64,000 nucleotides of DNA from Trichomonas vaginalis G3. Its lineage: Eukaryota > Parabasalia > Trichomonadida > Trichomonadidae. The position numbers and the translations under genes are program-made. This document shows, piece after piece, positions 19,338 through 27,646 of this stretch. The stretch lies in assembly GCF_026262505.1 (NCBI RefSeq), contig NC_067208.1, positions 8,875,962-8,939,961 of the forward strand, read 5' to 3'. Under the pieces are notes generated by a model that was given only the letters and a program-made list of their open reading frames with translations, was not told the DNA's origin and did not search any database. Within the stretch, counting starts at the first letter, position 1, and every line of letters starts with the position of its first letter.

Positions 19338-20384
19338 ATGATTAAACAACAGCAACTTAAGGCGCAAAGCACCCAGGTCCTTCAGACCATTACATACGCC
19401 ATATATGCATATAATTCAAAGACGGCAGAACAAACGCAAAGGTTGAAATATGGAGATTTGGAGATAGTATTGAAAAATGACCGTTTCGAATTCGTTTGCA
19501 AAGGTGGTGCAGTGATATCAAATATAAAAGAAATTTTATTTATGAATTCAAAAATTAAAGGAATAACGGATGATATAACATCAATTCCACCAGAAGAACA
19601 GAGATATTACGCATTAAATGCATTTCCTAAAGTTTTGAAGATTGGAAGATTTAATTTAAATGAGGAATTCATAGAAGGTTTCCTAAATGACATAATGAAG
19701 AAGGTGGATAAGGAATACGTGGATAGTGAGTTAATGAAGAAGGCAAATTTGGTTTATGTAGATGAAAAAGATAATGAAATTCAAGAAAAGGTTGAATGGT
19801 ATCATAAATGGACATCGGAGACTTTTAAAGTTAAAGCTGATACAGAATGGGTTTCAGGATGTTTAGACCTTAAAGCAGATAAAACTTATGTAGATGAAAA
19901 TTATGCAAAGAAGTCGGAAGTAAATGATGTGATTACAAGCATGAAAAATGAAATACTTCAAACATTATATCCTATAGGCTCTATTTATACATCAATGAAT
20001 TCAACAAATCCAGCAAGTGTTTTAGGTTTTGGTACATGGAAGCAGATTGTAGACAAATTCTTATATTGTACTAAAAGTTCAAAACAAGCCGGTGGTTCAA
20101 AGAAAATTAAAGAAGCAAACCTTCCACCGCACACTCATACAGGAACGACAAACTTTTCTGGCGACCATAGACACTCATTAAGAGACCACCCATTATACAA
20201 CTCAGACTATGAAGCTGGTTATGATGTTTTATCTCCAGCTTATAACGATTCAACAAAAAAGACTTTTCGACAAACTGAACCAGGAGGAAATCATGTCCAT
20301 ACTTTCACAACAAATCCAACAGGCTTGGGTAAAGATTACATGCCACCATTTGTGACTGTATTTGCATGGTACCGAATGAACTAA
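19338..20384 (+). CDS. Phage-like tail-fibre / receptor-binding protein on Polinton 1
   Basis: 348 residues. The N-terminus (IKQQQLKAQSTQVLQTI) matches a segment of the integrase on the same element. A middle region has repeats of the KADKTYVD type (VDKEYVDSELMKKANLVYVD; LKADKTYVDENYAKKSEV), common in trimeric tail fibres. Residues 211-240 (YPIGSIYTSMNSTNPASVLG then FGTWKQ) are the collar or baseplate motif of phage tail fibres. They are followed by His-rich LPPHTHTG, GDHRHS and GNHVHTF motifs and an end MPPFVTVFAWYR. Such proteins mediate attachment. Its presence here implies a virion spike or fibre, probably acquired from a virus or bacterium. Confidence 0.8.
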   Translation: MIKQQQLKAQSTQVLQTITYAIYAYNSKTAEQTQRLKYGDLEIVLKNDRFEFVCKGGAVISNIKEILFMNSKIKGITDDITSIPPEEQRYYALNAFPKVLKIGRFNLNEEFIEGFLNDIMKKVDKEYVDSELMKKANLVYVDEKDNEIQEKVEWYHKWTSETFKVKADTEWVSGCLDLKADKTYVDENYAKKSEVNDVITSMKNEILQTLYPIGSIYTSMNSTNPASVLGFGTWKQIVDKFLYCTKSSKQAGGSKKIKEANLPPHTHTGTTNFSGDHRHSLRDHPLYNSDYEAGYDVLSPAYNDSTKKTFRQTEPGGNHVHTFTTNPTGLGKDYMPPFVTVFAWYRMN

Positions 20385-20487
20385 ATATATTTTATGTCTG
20401 TAATTAATTGGGTAATGAAGTAGCGGATGAACTGCAGAAATATATTTTCTTTGAAAAAGGTTAGATCTAACCCGATATCTACCCTCA

Positions 20488-20518
20488 GCCGCTAAGCGGC
20501 GAGACCCTTTGGGTCTTT
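20488..20518. repeat. Double GC hairpin flanked by 10-bp direct repeats
   Basis: Stem 1 is GCCGC / GCGGC with loop TAA (20488-20500). Stem 2 is AGACCC / GGGTCT with loop TTT (20502-20516), one base later. The pair is bracketed by exact copies of TCTACCCTCA at 20478-20487 and 20519-20528, as expected for a target-site duplication. It lies in the spacer before the KilA-N gene. Confidence 0.7.
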
Positions 20519-20559
20519 TCTACCCTCATGAATTTTCATGAATTTCCTTAAGATTAAAA

Positions 20560-20615
20560 AAAATAAAGTTAGTTTTATTTTTATTTATTTTTTTATTTTA
20601 TATGTAAGAACAGAA
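20560..20615 (+). promoter_or_regulatory. A/T-rich leader shared by the KilA-N and primase-helicase genes
   Basis: AAAATAAAGTTAGTTTTA at 20560-20577 is repeated exactly at 21619-21636. Each is followed by a T-rich stretch and then the ATG (at 20616 and 21668). This supports the start chosen for the KilA-N gene and suggests a shared promoter or leader. Confidence 0.5.
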
Positions 20616-21278
20616 ATGTCAGTCGAAGCAAAAACATTCACGAACAAATCTAATGGCGAAACATTCACAAAAGGCACTTATAATGGTATTGAAGTCTTAC
20701 GTAGAGACAAGGATGATTACATTAATGCAACAAAGATGTGTCAGCAGTTTAGGAAAGACTTTAGAAAGTTGTTGGAAAATAAGTCCTGGGAAGAGTATTA
20801 TAAGGCGTTTTGTGAAGAATATAGCAACAGTCCGAATTCCGGCGGTTGCTTTTTATACAAAATTCATGCAGGAATTCCTGATGAAATCAAACAGGTTAGA
20901 GGAACGTATGTATACCCAAGACTTATAAACTATATAGCAATGTGGGCTTCTCCAAAATATTGCATAGCAGTTGGAAAAATTATGGACTCCATAGACAAGA
21001 AAGTTCATGAGAAGTTAGATGAAGAAGAACTCGAAGATACAGTAGAGAATGCAAAACATTTGTTTGAAGAAGAAGTTAGAAAAATGCATGAAAAACAATT
21101 AGAACATGAACGTGAGATATGTTATGGTTATAGAGATTCTCCATACGAACTAGACCAATGGGAACAAGAAGATTTAAAGAGAGAATTTAGAGAATATGAA
21201 CTCGCTAAGATAGCATTAGAAACTGCAGAAAAGAAGTTAAAAGTTTGGGGTCGTTTTGTACAAAAATATTGTGAGTAA
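20616..21278 (+). CDS. KilA-N domain protein
   Basis: 220 residues. Residues 1-105 carry a KilA-N domain: GTYNGIEVLRRDKDDYINAT, then the helix QQFRKDFRKLLENKSW, then VRGTYVYPRLINYIAMWASP. This is the DNA-binding fold known from phages and large DNA viruses. The C-terminal 110 residues are a charged coiled coil (EEELEDTVENAKHLFEEEVR). The frame is open upstream to an ATG at 20538, but the leader shared with the next gene ends at 20616, so I chose that start. The upstream reading would add an A/T-encoded hydrophobic tail of low credibility. Probably a regulator of the element. Confidence 0.85.
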   Translation: MSVEAKTFTNKSNGETFTKGTYNGIEVLRRDKDDYINATKMCQQFRKDFRKLLENKSWEEYYKAFCEEYSNSPNSGGCFLYKIHAGIPDEIKQVRGTYVYPRLINYIAMWASPKYCIAVGKIMDSIDKKVHEKLDEEELEDTVENAKHLFEEEVRKMHEKQLEHEREICYGYRDSPYELDQWEQEDLKREFREYELAKIALETAEKKLKVWGRFVQKYCE

Positions 21279-21316
21279 ATGAACCATTTATTTTTGTCAT
21301 AAACGACCAAAAATAT

Positions 21317-21594
21317 ATTTTATCGTTAATGGTTTTTAGGTTATTCAATAATTAATTATTTTTGAAGAACTGAAGGTGTCACCACGTCACCATGTCACCA
21401 GGTTAATTAACTTCTCTTAAAAATGATGACAACATGACATTTTGACAACAGTCCAGGAAATATATTTTATCGTTTATGTTTACGTTAATGTTTCGTAAAT
21501 GTTTTCATGAATGTTTTCAGTGTCACCACGTCACCATGTCACCAGGTTAATTAACTTCTCTTAAAAATGATGACAACATGACATTTTGACAACA
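21317..21594 (+). repeat. Left arm of inverted-repeat cassette with phased iterons
   Basis: Contains two copies (21376-21450 and 21520-21594) of a 75-bp block. Each has three phased 8-bp units starting GTCAC (GTCACCAC GTCACCAT, then GTCACC), a TTAATTAA centre, then three inverted 8-bp units starting TGACA. The outer 134 bp (21317-21450) is matched, inverted, by 24142-24274 with very few differences. It lies between the KilA-N and primase-helicase genes. Confidence 0.85.
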
Positions 21595-21667
21595 GTCCAG
21601 GAAATTTGATGCAGCCCAAAAATAAAGTTAGTTTTAAATTTATTTTTATTTTTTTATTCCTATATAA

Positions 21668-23980
21668 ATGACAGCAACAAACAACAACAGCAACTATATC
21701 GTTTCTGATGAAAAAGTTATTGATTCATTAGCTGAGGAATTAGTTGTGGCAGAAACTAAAACCCTCAACGAAAGAATTGGTGAAAACAAGATTGATTTAC
21801 ATAACTACCTCAAACACGATGGAGGAAGAGGAAGGAAAACTGGTATGGCTTTATTAGTAAATAAAATTTCAAATTTAACGATTATAGATGTTGATATCAA
21901 TAAATCATACAATGATGAACTTAAAGAAACAGTTGGAAAAGACATTCTATCAAAACTTTCGGATAAAGATGTTATCGTTAAAACCGCTTCAGGAGGTCTT
22001 CACATTTATTGCAACACTAATTTCTTCTATTCAACCTCGAACAGAATGATTAAATGCTATTCCTGCAATGATTATGATATCGATATCATGACTTCTATGG
22101 ATGATTCAAAGCGTTCTTTAGTAGTTATGGCTGATTCAAGAGTTCGCAAGAATGCAACAGAACCAATCAATACATACTCATTCATTCGTGGAAGTTACGA
22201 TTCAACATTAACCAGAACAGTGAATGATATATTAAATGATTTGAATATTAAGGTAAGAGTTGAACAGAAGAATGAAGAAATAAAGACTATCATGAATGAA
22301 AACAAAGATGTAAACATTGACGATAAACTTGCCCAGAGCATAGTCGATGGTATTAGTGATTTTGAAGTACATAATGACGGTGGAAACATGAATTTAGAAA
22401 AAGAAGTTACATTATTCACACTGTTTCAAGCGATTAATTCGTTACCTAATCATTTAATTAATGAAGCATACAATAACGTTTATAACTTCTGCAATTTAAC
22501 TGAAAATGCAAAAAGTAATTTTGAAAAAGCACGTAGTAGATATGCACATTTAATGACTTCTCCATTTGTTTTAGTGAAGATTCTAAAACTATACCAAAAG
22601 GAATATTATGATGAATACGTTTTACCTTTATTACGTAAGCCAAAAATAACATTTGATATAAAACTTGATGACTCGTTTTTGATAACAGATATTAGACGCA
22701 AGGCTGAAAATCATCAGTATAAAAACAGTTCTGAAGTAATTGAGGATTTATCACGTGTAATCCGTTTTGTAGATTGCGGAAATAAATATTTCATTCAAAA
22801 GGACTATAATATCCACGACAAAATGAATCAAATATCATTCATTCTTCAATCAAACATGAAAGAGTCACTTAAAATGATTAAATTATTTAAAGAAGAAGGT
22901 AAAACAATAACAGCATGGGACGTACTATTAAATCAATTATCCTCATTAACCGTTAAGGGTGTTTGCTTTAAATCTGATTCTCCAGATGTTTTCTCAACAT
23001 TTCAAGGTTATAAATACAACGTTCTCGAAAAGCCTGATTACTCAAAAATTGAGATGTTTATGAATTTCATTAAAGAAGCCATTTGTGATAATAACGATGA
23101 AATGTATAAATACCTTCTCGGCTGGATTGCATCAATGATTCAACATCCTGGAATCAAGAATGAAACAGCAATTATTTTGAAAGGACTTCAGGGAACAGGT
23201 AAAAACAGATTTACAGACATTATTTCTGAACTTCTCGCCGGTTATTCATGTAAAAACATTACCGAAATAAGTGAGCTAACGGGTAATTTCAATTCAGTAG
23301 TTGAGAATAAAATGTTTCTTGTACTTAATGAACTCAAGAATGTAGGTGAAGACAGACTCGCAAACTTCAACGCTTTGAAATCAATTATTACGGATAATGA
23401 GATTAGAATTAATGAAAAGAATCAACCCAGAAGAACTGCTCAGAATGTTGCCAATTTCATTTTGGTAACTAATAACGTTTACCCTGTCAAAATTGAAGTT
23501 GGAGACAGAAGATACGTAGTTTTAAGAGTTAATGGTAAATTCAAGGGTCAATTTGATTACTTCAAGAATTTAATGGATTCATGCACAAAGGAATTTTATG
23601 ATAATTTACTGACGTATTTTATGCAATATGACCTTTCATCATTTAATGTACGAATCATACCGATGACTGAAGCCAAACAAGATTTAATAGAATTATCAAC
23701 AAATCCTTTAGATGTATGGATAAATACACATTATGATGAATTGTGTGCAGGTATGACGTGTAAAAATGCTCTATTCTGCAAACCATCAGACATGAAAGAC
23801 AAGAATTTCCAAATGAGCATTAAGGATAAATGTGATAGGAAACAGAGAAGAATAGATGGTAAACAAACATGGTGTTATGTTTTGAAAGAAGAAATGAAAG
23901 GATTATATAAACAGGTTGAACCAAACGATAATGAGGATTCATTTACTGATGATGAAATACCTGTAAATGAAGCTTTATAA
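21668..23980 (+). CDS. Primase-helicase (AEP primase plus SF3 helicase)
   Basis: 770 residues from ATG after the shared A/T leader. The N-terminal part has archaeo-eukaryotic primase-type motifs: IIDVDINKS (catalytic acidic pair near 74-76) and KTASGGLHIYC (105-115). The C-terminal half is an SF3/D5-type helicase. It has Walker A GLQGTGKNRF (506-515), Walker B MFLVLNEL (549-556), then NFNALKSIITDNEIRINEK and a sensor region with FILVTNNVYPVKIEVGDRRY. It should unwind and prime the element's DNA and seems intact. Protein-primed elements do not strictly need a primase, so the pairing with polymerase B is notable. The gene is bracketed by inverted repeats. Confidence 0.85.
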   Translation: MTATNNNSNYIVSDEKVIDSLAEELVVAETKTLNERIGENKIDLHNYLKHDGGRGRKTGMALLVNKISNLTIIDVDINKSYNDELKETVGKDILSKLSDKDVIVKTASGGLHIYCNTNFFYSTSNRMIKCYSCNDYDIDIMTSMDDSKRSLVVMADSRVRKNATEPINTYSFIRGSYDSTLTRTVNDILNDLNIKVRVEQKNEEIKTIMNENKDVNIDDKLAQSIVDGISDFEVHNDGGNMNLEKEVTLFTLFQAINSLPNHLINEAYNNVYNFCNLTENAKSNFEKARSRYAHLMTSPFVLVKILKLYQKEYYDEYVLPLLRKPKITFDIKLDDSFLITDIRRKAENHQYKNSSEVIEDLSRVIRFVDCGNKYFIQKDYNIHDKMNQISFILQSNMKESLKMIKLFKEEGKTITAWDVLLNQLSSLTVKGVCFKSDSPDVFSTFQGYKYNVLEKPDYSKIEMFMNFIKEAICDNNDEMYKYLLGWIASMIQHPGIKNETAIILKGLQGTGKNRFTDIISELLAGYSCKNITEISELTGNFNSVVENKMFLVLNELKNVGEDRLANFNALKSIITDNEIRINEKNQPRRTAQNVANFILVTNNVYPVKIEVGDRRYVVLRVNGKFKGQFDYFKNLMDSCTKEFYDNLLTYFMQYDLSSFNVRIIPMTEAKQDLIELSTNPLDVWINTHYDELCAGMTCKNALFCKPSDMKDKNFQMSIKDKCDRKQRRIDGKQTWCYVLKEEMKGLYKQVEPNDNEDSFTDDEIPVNEAL

Positions 23981-24016
23981 AGTATGATTGGAATTTATTT
24001 TTGCATTAATCCTGCT

Positions 24017-24274
24017 GTGTTGTCAAAATGTCATGTTGTCATCATTTTTAAGAGAAGTTAATTAACCTGGTGACATGGTGACGTAGTGACACCTTCAGTT
24101 CTTCAAAAATAATTCATAAATGCCTTCCTCCTTTCGTACCCGTTGTCAAAATGTCATGTTGTCATCATTTTTAAGAGAAGTTAATTAACCTGGTGACATG
24201 GTGACGTAGTGACACCTTCAGTTCTTCAAAAATAATTAATTATTGAATAACCTAAAAACCATTAACGATAAAAT
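24017..24274 (-). repeat. Right arm of inverted-repeat cassette with phased iterons
   Basis: Two inverted copies (24017-24093 and 24142-24216) of the same iteron block as on the left, reading GTTGTCAAAATGTCATG, then TTAATTAA, then GGTGACATGGTGAC. They differ from the left copies mainly by CAC against TAC in one unit. The outer part (24217-24274) continues the inverted match to 21317-21375. Confidence 0.85.
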
Positions 24275-24304
24275 AACTGATAACAAAATTTTATTTTTAT
24301 ATAA

Positions 24305-24490
24305 ATGGATACCCCACAAGCTCAAAATTTACCACGAATCATAACAAGGGAGGAAATGATAAAAATGATGCAAGAACGAATTAAAAACAACAAACAACGA
24401 AAACCGAGAAGATGCGGTTATGCAGTAATGATGGAAAGAAGAACCCAGAAGGGTTCGGCGTCTCGAAGAGACGTTGTCGAAGAGGAATAA
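24305..24490 (+). CDS. Small basic protein whose 3' end is made of a double hairpin
   Basis: 61 residues (MDTPQAQNLPRIITREEMIK...), basic in the middle (NNKQRKPRRCGY). It starts just outside the right cassette arm. The last 20 codons run through two adjacent perfect hairpins (24441-24473), so the C-terminus (TQKGSASRRDVVEEE) looks like hairpin sequence read as protein. This suggests an original frame that the hairpin element later entered. No known family. Confidence 0.4.
   Translation: MDTPQAQNLPRIITREEMIKMMQERIKNNKQRKPRRCGYAVMMERRTQKGSASRRDVVEEE
24441..24473. repeat. Double GC hairpin inside a small open frame
   Basis: GAACCC-AGAA-GGGTTC (24441-24456), a GG spacer, then CGTCTC-GAA-GAGACG (24459-24473). 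Both stems are perfect 6-mers. It has the same layout as the pair at 20,488-20,518. I see no clear flanking direct repeat. Confidence 0.65.
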
Positions 24491-24555
24491 AAATTAAATT
24501 TGGATAGAGTTTAAAAATTCATCTTTATTAAATTCATCTCTTCCAATCAATTTAT

Positions 24556-24813
24556 TTATTCTATTAAATTCTTTATTTTTGCTTCACTCAGTTTAAGGAT
24601 TGAACGGTAAGTTTCTAATTTTTCGATTATTTCTTTCCTCTCTTTATCGTTTTCAATTACTTTAGTTTTATGGGCATCAACCCCGCCGCATTGCAGCTTC
24701 TTTTTGTAATAGCATATTTTTGATTTAATTCTGTTTAGTTTCTTTTTATATTCATCGTCTGGACTCTGAATCTTAATTGAATCAGGACTCTTGGATGCTT
24801 CGTTGTCACTCAT
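24556..24813 (-). CDS. Small coiled-coil protein of Polinton 1
   Basis: 85 residues from ATG. Ser/Asp-rich start (MSDNEASKSPDSIKIQSPDD), then two charged helices (YKKKLNRIKSKICYYKKKLQ; KERKEIIEKLETYRSILKLS) separated by CGG. This could be a small helical hairpin or dimer. No family recognised. It lies downstream of, and on the same strand as, the integrase. Confidence 0.55.
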   Translation of the reverse strand: MSDNEASKSPDSIKIQSPDDEYKKKLNRIKSKICYYKKKLQCGGVDAHKTKVIENDKERKEIIEKLETYRSILKLSEAKIKNLIE

Positions 24814-24955
24814 TTCTTACGAAATAAAAAAATTAAATATTATTTAAATATAATGGAGTAATAAAATAAATCGGAATTTCTATTAATTTATTGTTAACCT
24901 CAACTAATGCATTGCCGTTAATATATCTAATAAATTCAGCTATTGTGTCAAATCT

Positions 24956-26368
24956 TCATCTTCTTTTTGTCATTGATTTATCAGTTTTTCCATAATCGAG
25001 ATGAATCAAAACTTTATCCCCTTGTTTAAAATTCATGAGCCCCGAATTAATTTGTTCACGTTTAACATCATTTAACCTTTCCATTTGCTTTCTAATATAT
25101 TCCCATTCTTTTGAAATATCATTTTTCATTTCCACTGGTTTCATGTTTATAGTTCTATGCCATGTATTATTGGAATAATATACTAACTGCTGTATGATGG
25201 AGTCATTATTTCCATCCCAGTATATCCGACCGTTAACTCCTAACGCATCTCTAAGAGTTCTCATTACCGCATCAACTATTTTATTATGAAACGTATATGG
25301 AGAAGATGAAAAGTAAAAATTAATTTGTGGGAAATAATGAATCATAGCTGCCTGAAATCCTTTATCACCATCGCCCCTGATATTATCTACTCTTTCATGA
25401 TCTAGTAAGTATTGAATAGCTCTTCTTGTTTCCTGTTCTGTTTTCCCTTTCACCGGAATGCAATATAAATATCTAGTGTTAATGTTAATGGCGAATAAAT
25501 AAGTAACGTTTCCTTTTGAATATTCCAGATGATCGATTTCGTATGAATATGGATATGGTGCAAATGAAGGGCGACTAAATTTTTCCTTTAACGGTTGAAT
25601 TTTCGGGTCAATTGGTTTATTTAATATCTTGAAATCCTTTTTAAAATCTTTTTGCTTCTTTAATGTTTGAAATGGATATAATAAAGTGAATGATGAAGGA
25701 TTAACTGAAGGAGGAGGAGGTACTACCGTTGGAGGTTTTGGTGTTGCAAGTGGTTTAATTTTATCTGCTTTGATTTTGGATGATGAAGTTTTGGATTTCA
25801 TTCCCCCCTTCATTAATTCTGGATGTATTCTATTCATTTGTTTTAAATATGCTGTATATAAAGGTTTGATATACTTTCCCGCTTCGAGTTTATGTTGAAG
25901 GATGAATTCCAAAAGTTGATCTTCATTTAAAAGTCGGGCTGAATATGATTTAACTAATGAATCATAAATTAAAGCTTGTGCTTCATTTATGGTCTGAAGG
26001 ACCTGGGCGTTTTGCACCTTTAGCTGTTGAACATTTGGCTTTTGCGGCTCGGGATTATATAATTTATATAATTCATCAATATCTTCTTCTGTTAATACTT
26101 TATTTTTGAAATCTTTCAACTGTTTAAGTTGTGATTTAGTTTTTCCCTTTGTATATTCATTATTTTTAATTTTGTCTTTAATTTTAGAAATTATTTTATC
26201 ATGATATTTCAAAATTTCATTTTTATAATATGGATAATAATAATCCATATCATCACCCGTTATATTGTTATTATGTTTTTGGAGATATGATTTTAATTCA
26301 TAATAATTAAGAAAATTTTGATTAAGTACTAAATCATAAATTAAATTTTTTAAATCTGTGTTATCCAT
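24956..26368 (-). CDS. Polinton retroviral-type integrase
   Basis: 470 residues. The N-terminal 180 are helical, followed by a Lys/Pro linker (PLATPKPPTVVPPPP near 206-220). The catalytic RNase-H-like core follows: YSYEIDHLEYSKGNVTYLFA (275-294), VDNIRGDGDKGF (327-338), then SSSPYTFHNKIVDAVMRTLR (354-373). The end holds an SH3-like strand region (FKQGDKVLIHLDYG). Polinton integrases insert the element with 6-bp duplications, as seen here. Residues 114-127 (QQLKVQNAQVLQTI) nearly repeat the N-terminus of the fibre protein. The element as a whole is broken, so I make no claim about activity. Confidence 0.85.
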   Translation of the reverse strand: MDNTDLKNLIYDLVLNQNFLNYYELKSYLQKHNNNITGDDMDYYYPYYKNEILKYHDKIISKIKDKIKNNEYTKGKTKSQLKQLKDFKNKVLTEEDIDELYKLYNPEPQKPNVQQLKVQNAQVLQTINEAQALIYDSLVKSYSARLLNEDQLLEFILQHKLEAGKYIKPLYTAYLKQMNRIHPELMKGGMKSKTSSSKIKADKIKPLATPKPPTVVPPPPSVNPSSFTLLYPFQTLKKQKDFKKDFKILNKPIDPKIQPLKEKFSRPSFAPYPYSYEIDHLEYSKGNVTYLFAININTRYLYCIPVKGKTEQETRRAIQYLLDHERVDNIRGDGDKGFQAAMIHYFPQINFYFSSSPYTFHNKIVDAVMRTLRDALGVNGRIYWDGNNDSIIQQLVYYSNNTWHRTINMKPVEMKNDISKEWEYIRKQMERLNDVKREQINSGLMNFKQGDKVLIHLDYGKTDKSMTKRR

Positions 26369-26515
26369 TTATATAAAAATAAAATAAATGTTTTAAGGGT
26401 GCCCACCTCTTTGAATCATAGTATCAAAACCATTATTTACATATTGAATCGCATCATTAACGGTTCCTTTTGTCTCTTCTGTGGCATTTTATTAAAAATA
26501 AAATTTTAAATTGTA

Positions 26516-27646
26516 TTAAATAAATTGCATACAACATCCATTTTCACAACATACAGCCTTAGTGTGTGCTCCTGTTAATGCAGTCTTACCGATTGTTAAG
26601 CGAGTCATTGACCTGTTTTTAAGTTGTAAATTAATATTCTGACCATCGAAAATAACTTTATCATTTATTATATCCAAATAATTTTTAGGTGTTAATTGCT
26701 TATTTTGCCTTAAACTAACACCTTTCATTTTTTGTGCAATCTTTTTAAAATCACTTCCATCAATTGAACCATTGAATGATGTATAACACTTAGGGCATAA
26801 AGCAACCATGTTATCACCTTGTTTCTCAATTGCTAAACCCAATAACTTCTTCTCATGTGCTTTTTCTTCAGCTTTATTCTTTAATTTAGGTTTAAATTTC
26901 TCATCAAAACAGAAGAAATCAAAAGGTGCGAATTTGAAAATGTTTTTATCATAAAATTGTTTATCGGTAACAATTGCTTGAAATGCTTGAGTGTTAGGAA
27001 GATTTGGGTCGCCAGCGATTGCCCAATAAGATGAATCAGTATCACCTTCAATGAAATGAAAACGATTAACATTCATGCATTTATACATAAAATCATAAAT
27101 GAAAACCAAATACCAGTATTTTGCGTTATCTAAAGTGAAGAATGCCTCTTGTAAACATGTATCACATCTATAAAATCTATCTTTAAGCATCACTTGATAT
27201 GTATCCTCACCTATTTCTCTTATGTTTTTAAACTTATTTGACATACATGCAACGCGTGCCTTCTGTGCATTCATTATTTTAGTCTTTGCGTAATTTTGTG
27301 TATTCATTGCATCGTAACCATATGATCCATTAAGTGAAATCTTGCAAAATAAACTTTTTCCTTTATTTCCTTCTAATTCAGCCTTTTGTCTTTCGTTCAT
27401 AAATTTGTTTGCAAATTCATTAAAACAAGTGTTTTTAGTAAATGTTAAAATTGATTGAATATCATCGATGATAAAATGAAATCTGTCGATTAGATACCAA
27501 AGATAATAAGAAGAAAATGGTTGATATTGGTTGTGTGTTGATGCTAACTGAGTTAATTTCCTCTATTTCTGGTCAACTGGTAGATTGTTTGATTTCATGT
27601 AATTATACATAAAACTGCCAATTGTTTTTTCATCTGTGATAATATA
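26516..27646 (-). pseudogene. Polinton protein-primed DNA polymerase B, C-terminal part
   Basis: The recognisable part is at 26516-27400. Polymerase motif B appears as KISLNGSYGYDAMN and motif C as EGDTDSSYWA. A C-terminal thumb-like region includes a CPKC and Cys pairs. A mariner (27,647-28,946) separates this from the exonuclease part of the same gene. The family copies protein-primed linear genomes. Confidence 0.85.

Noticed and set aside
20538-20615. Longer KilA-N product from the ATG at 20538
   Set aside because: The extra 26 residues come from A/T leader sequence that is repeated upstream of the primase-helicase gene, where it is untranslated.
19338-21278. Bacterial or phage contamination (tail fibre, KilA-N)
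   Set aside because: Both genes lie well inside a Polinton with defined ends, share its A/T leaders and base composition, and one shares a peptide with its integrase.
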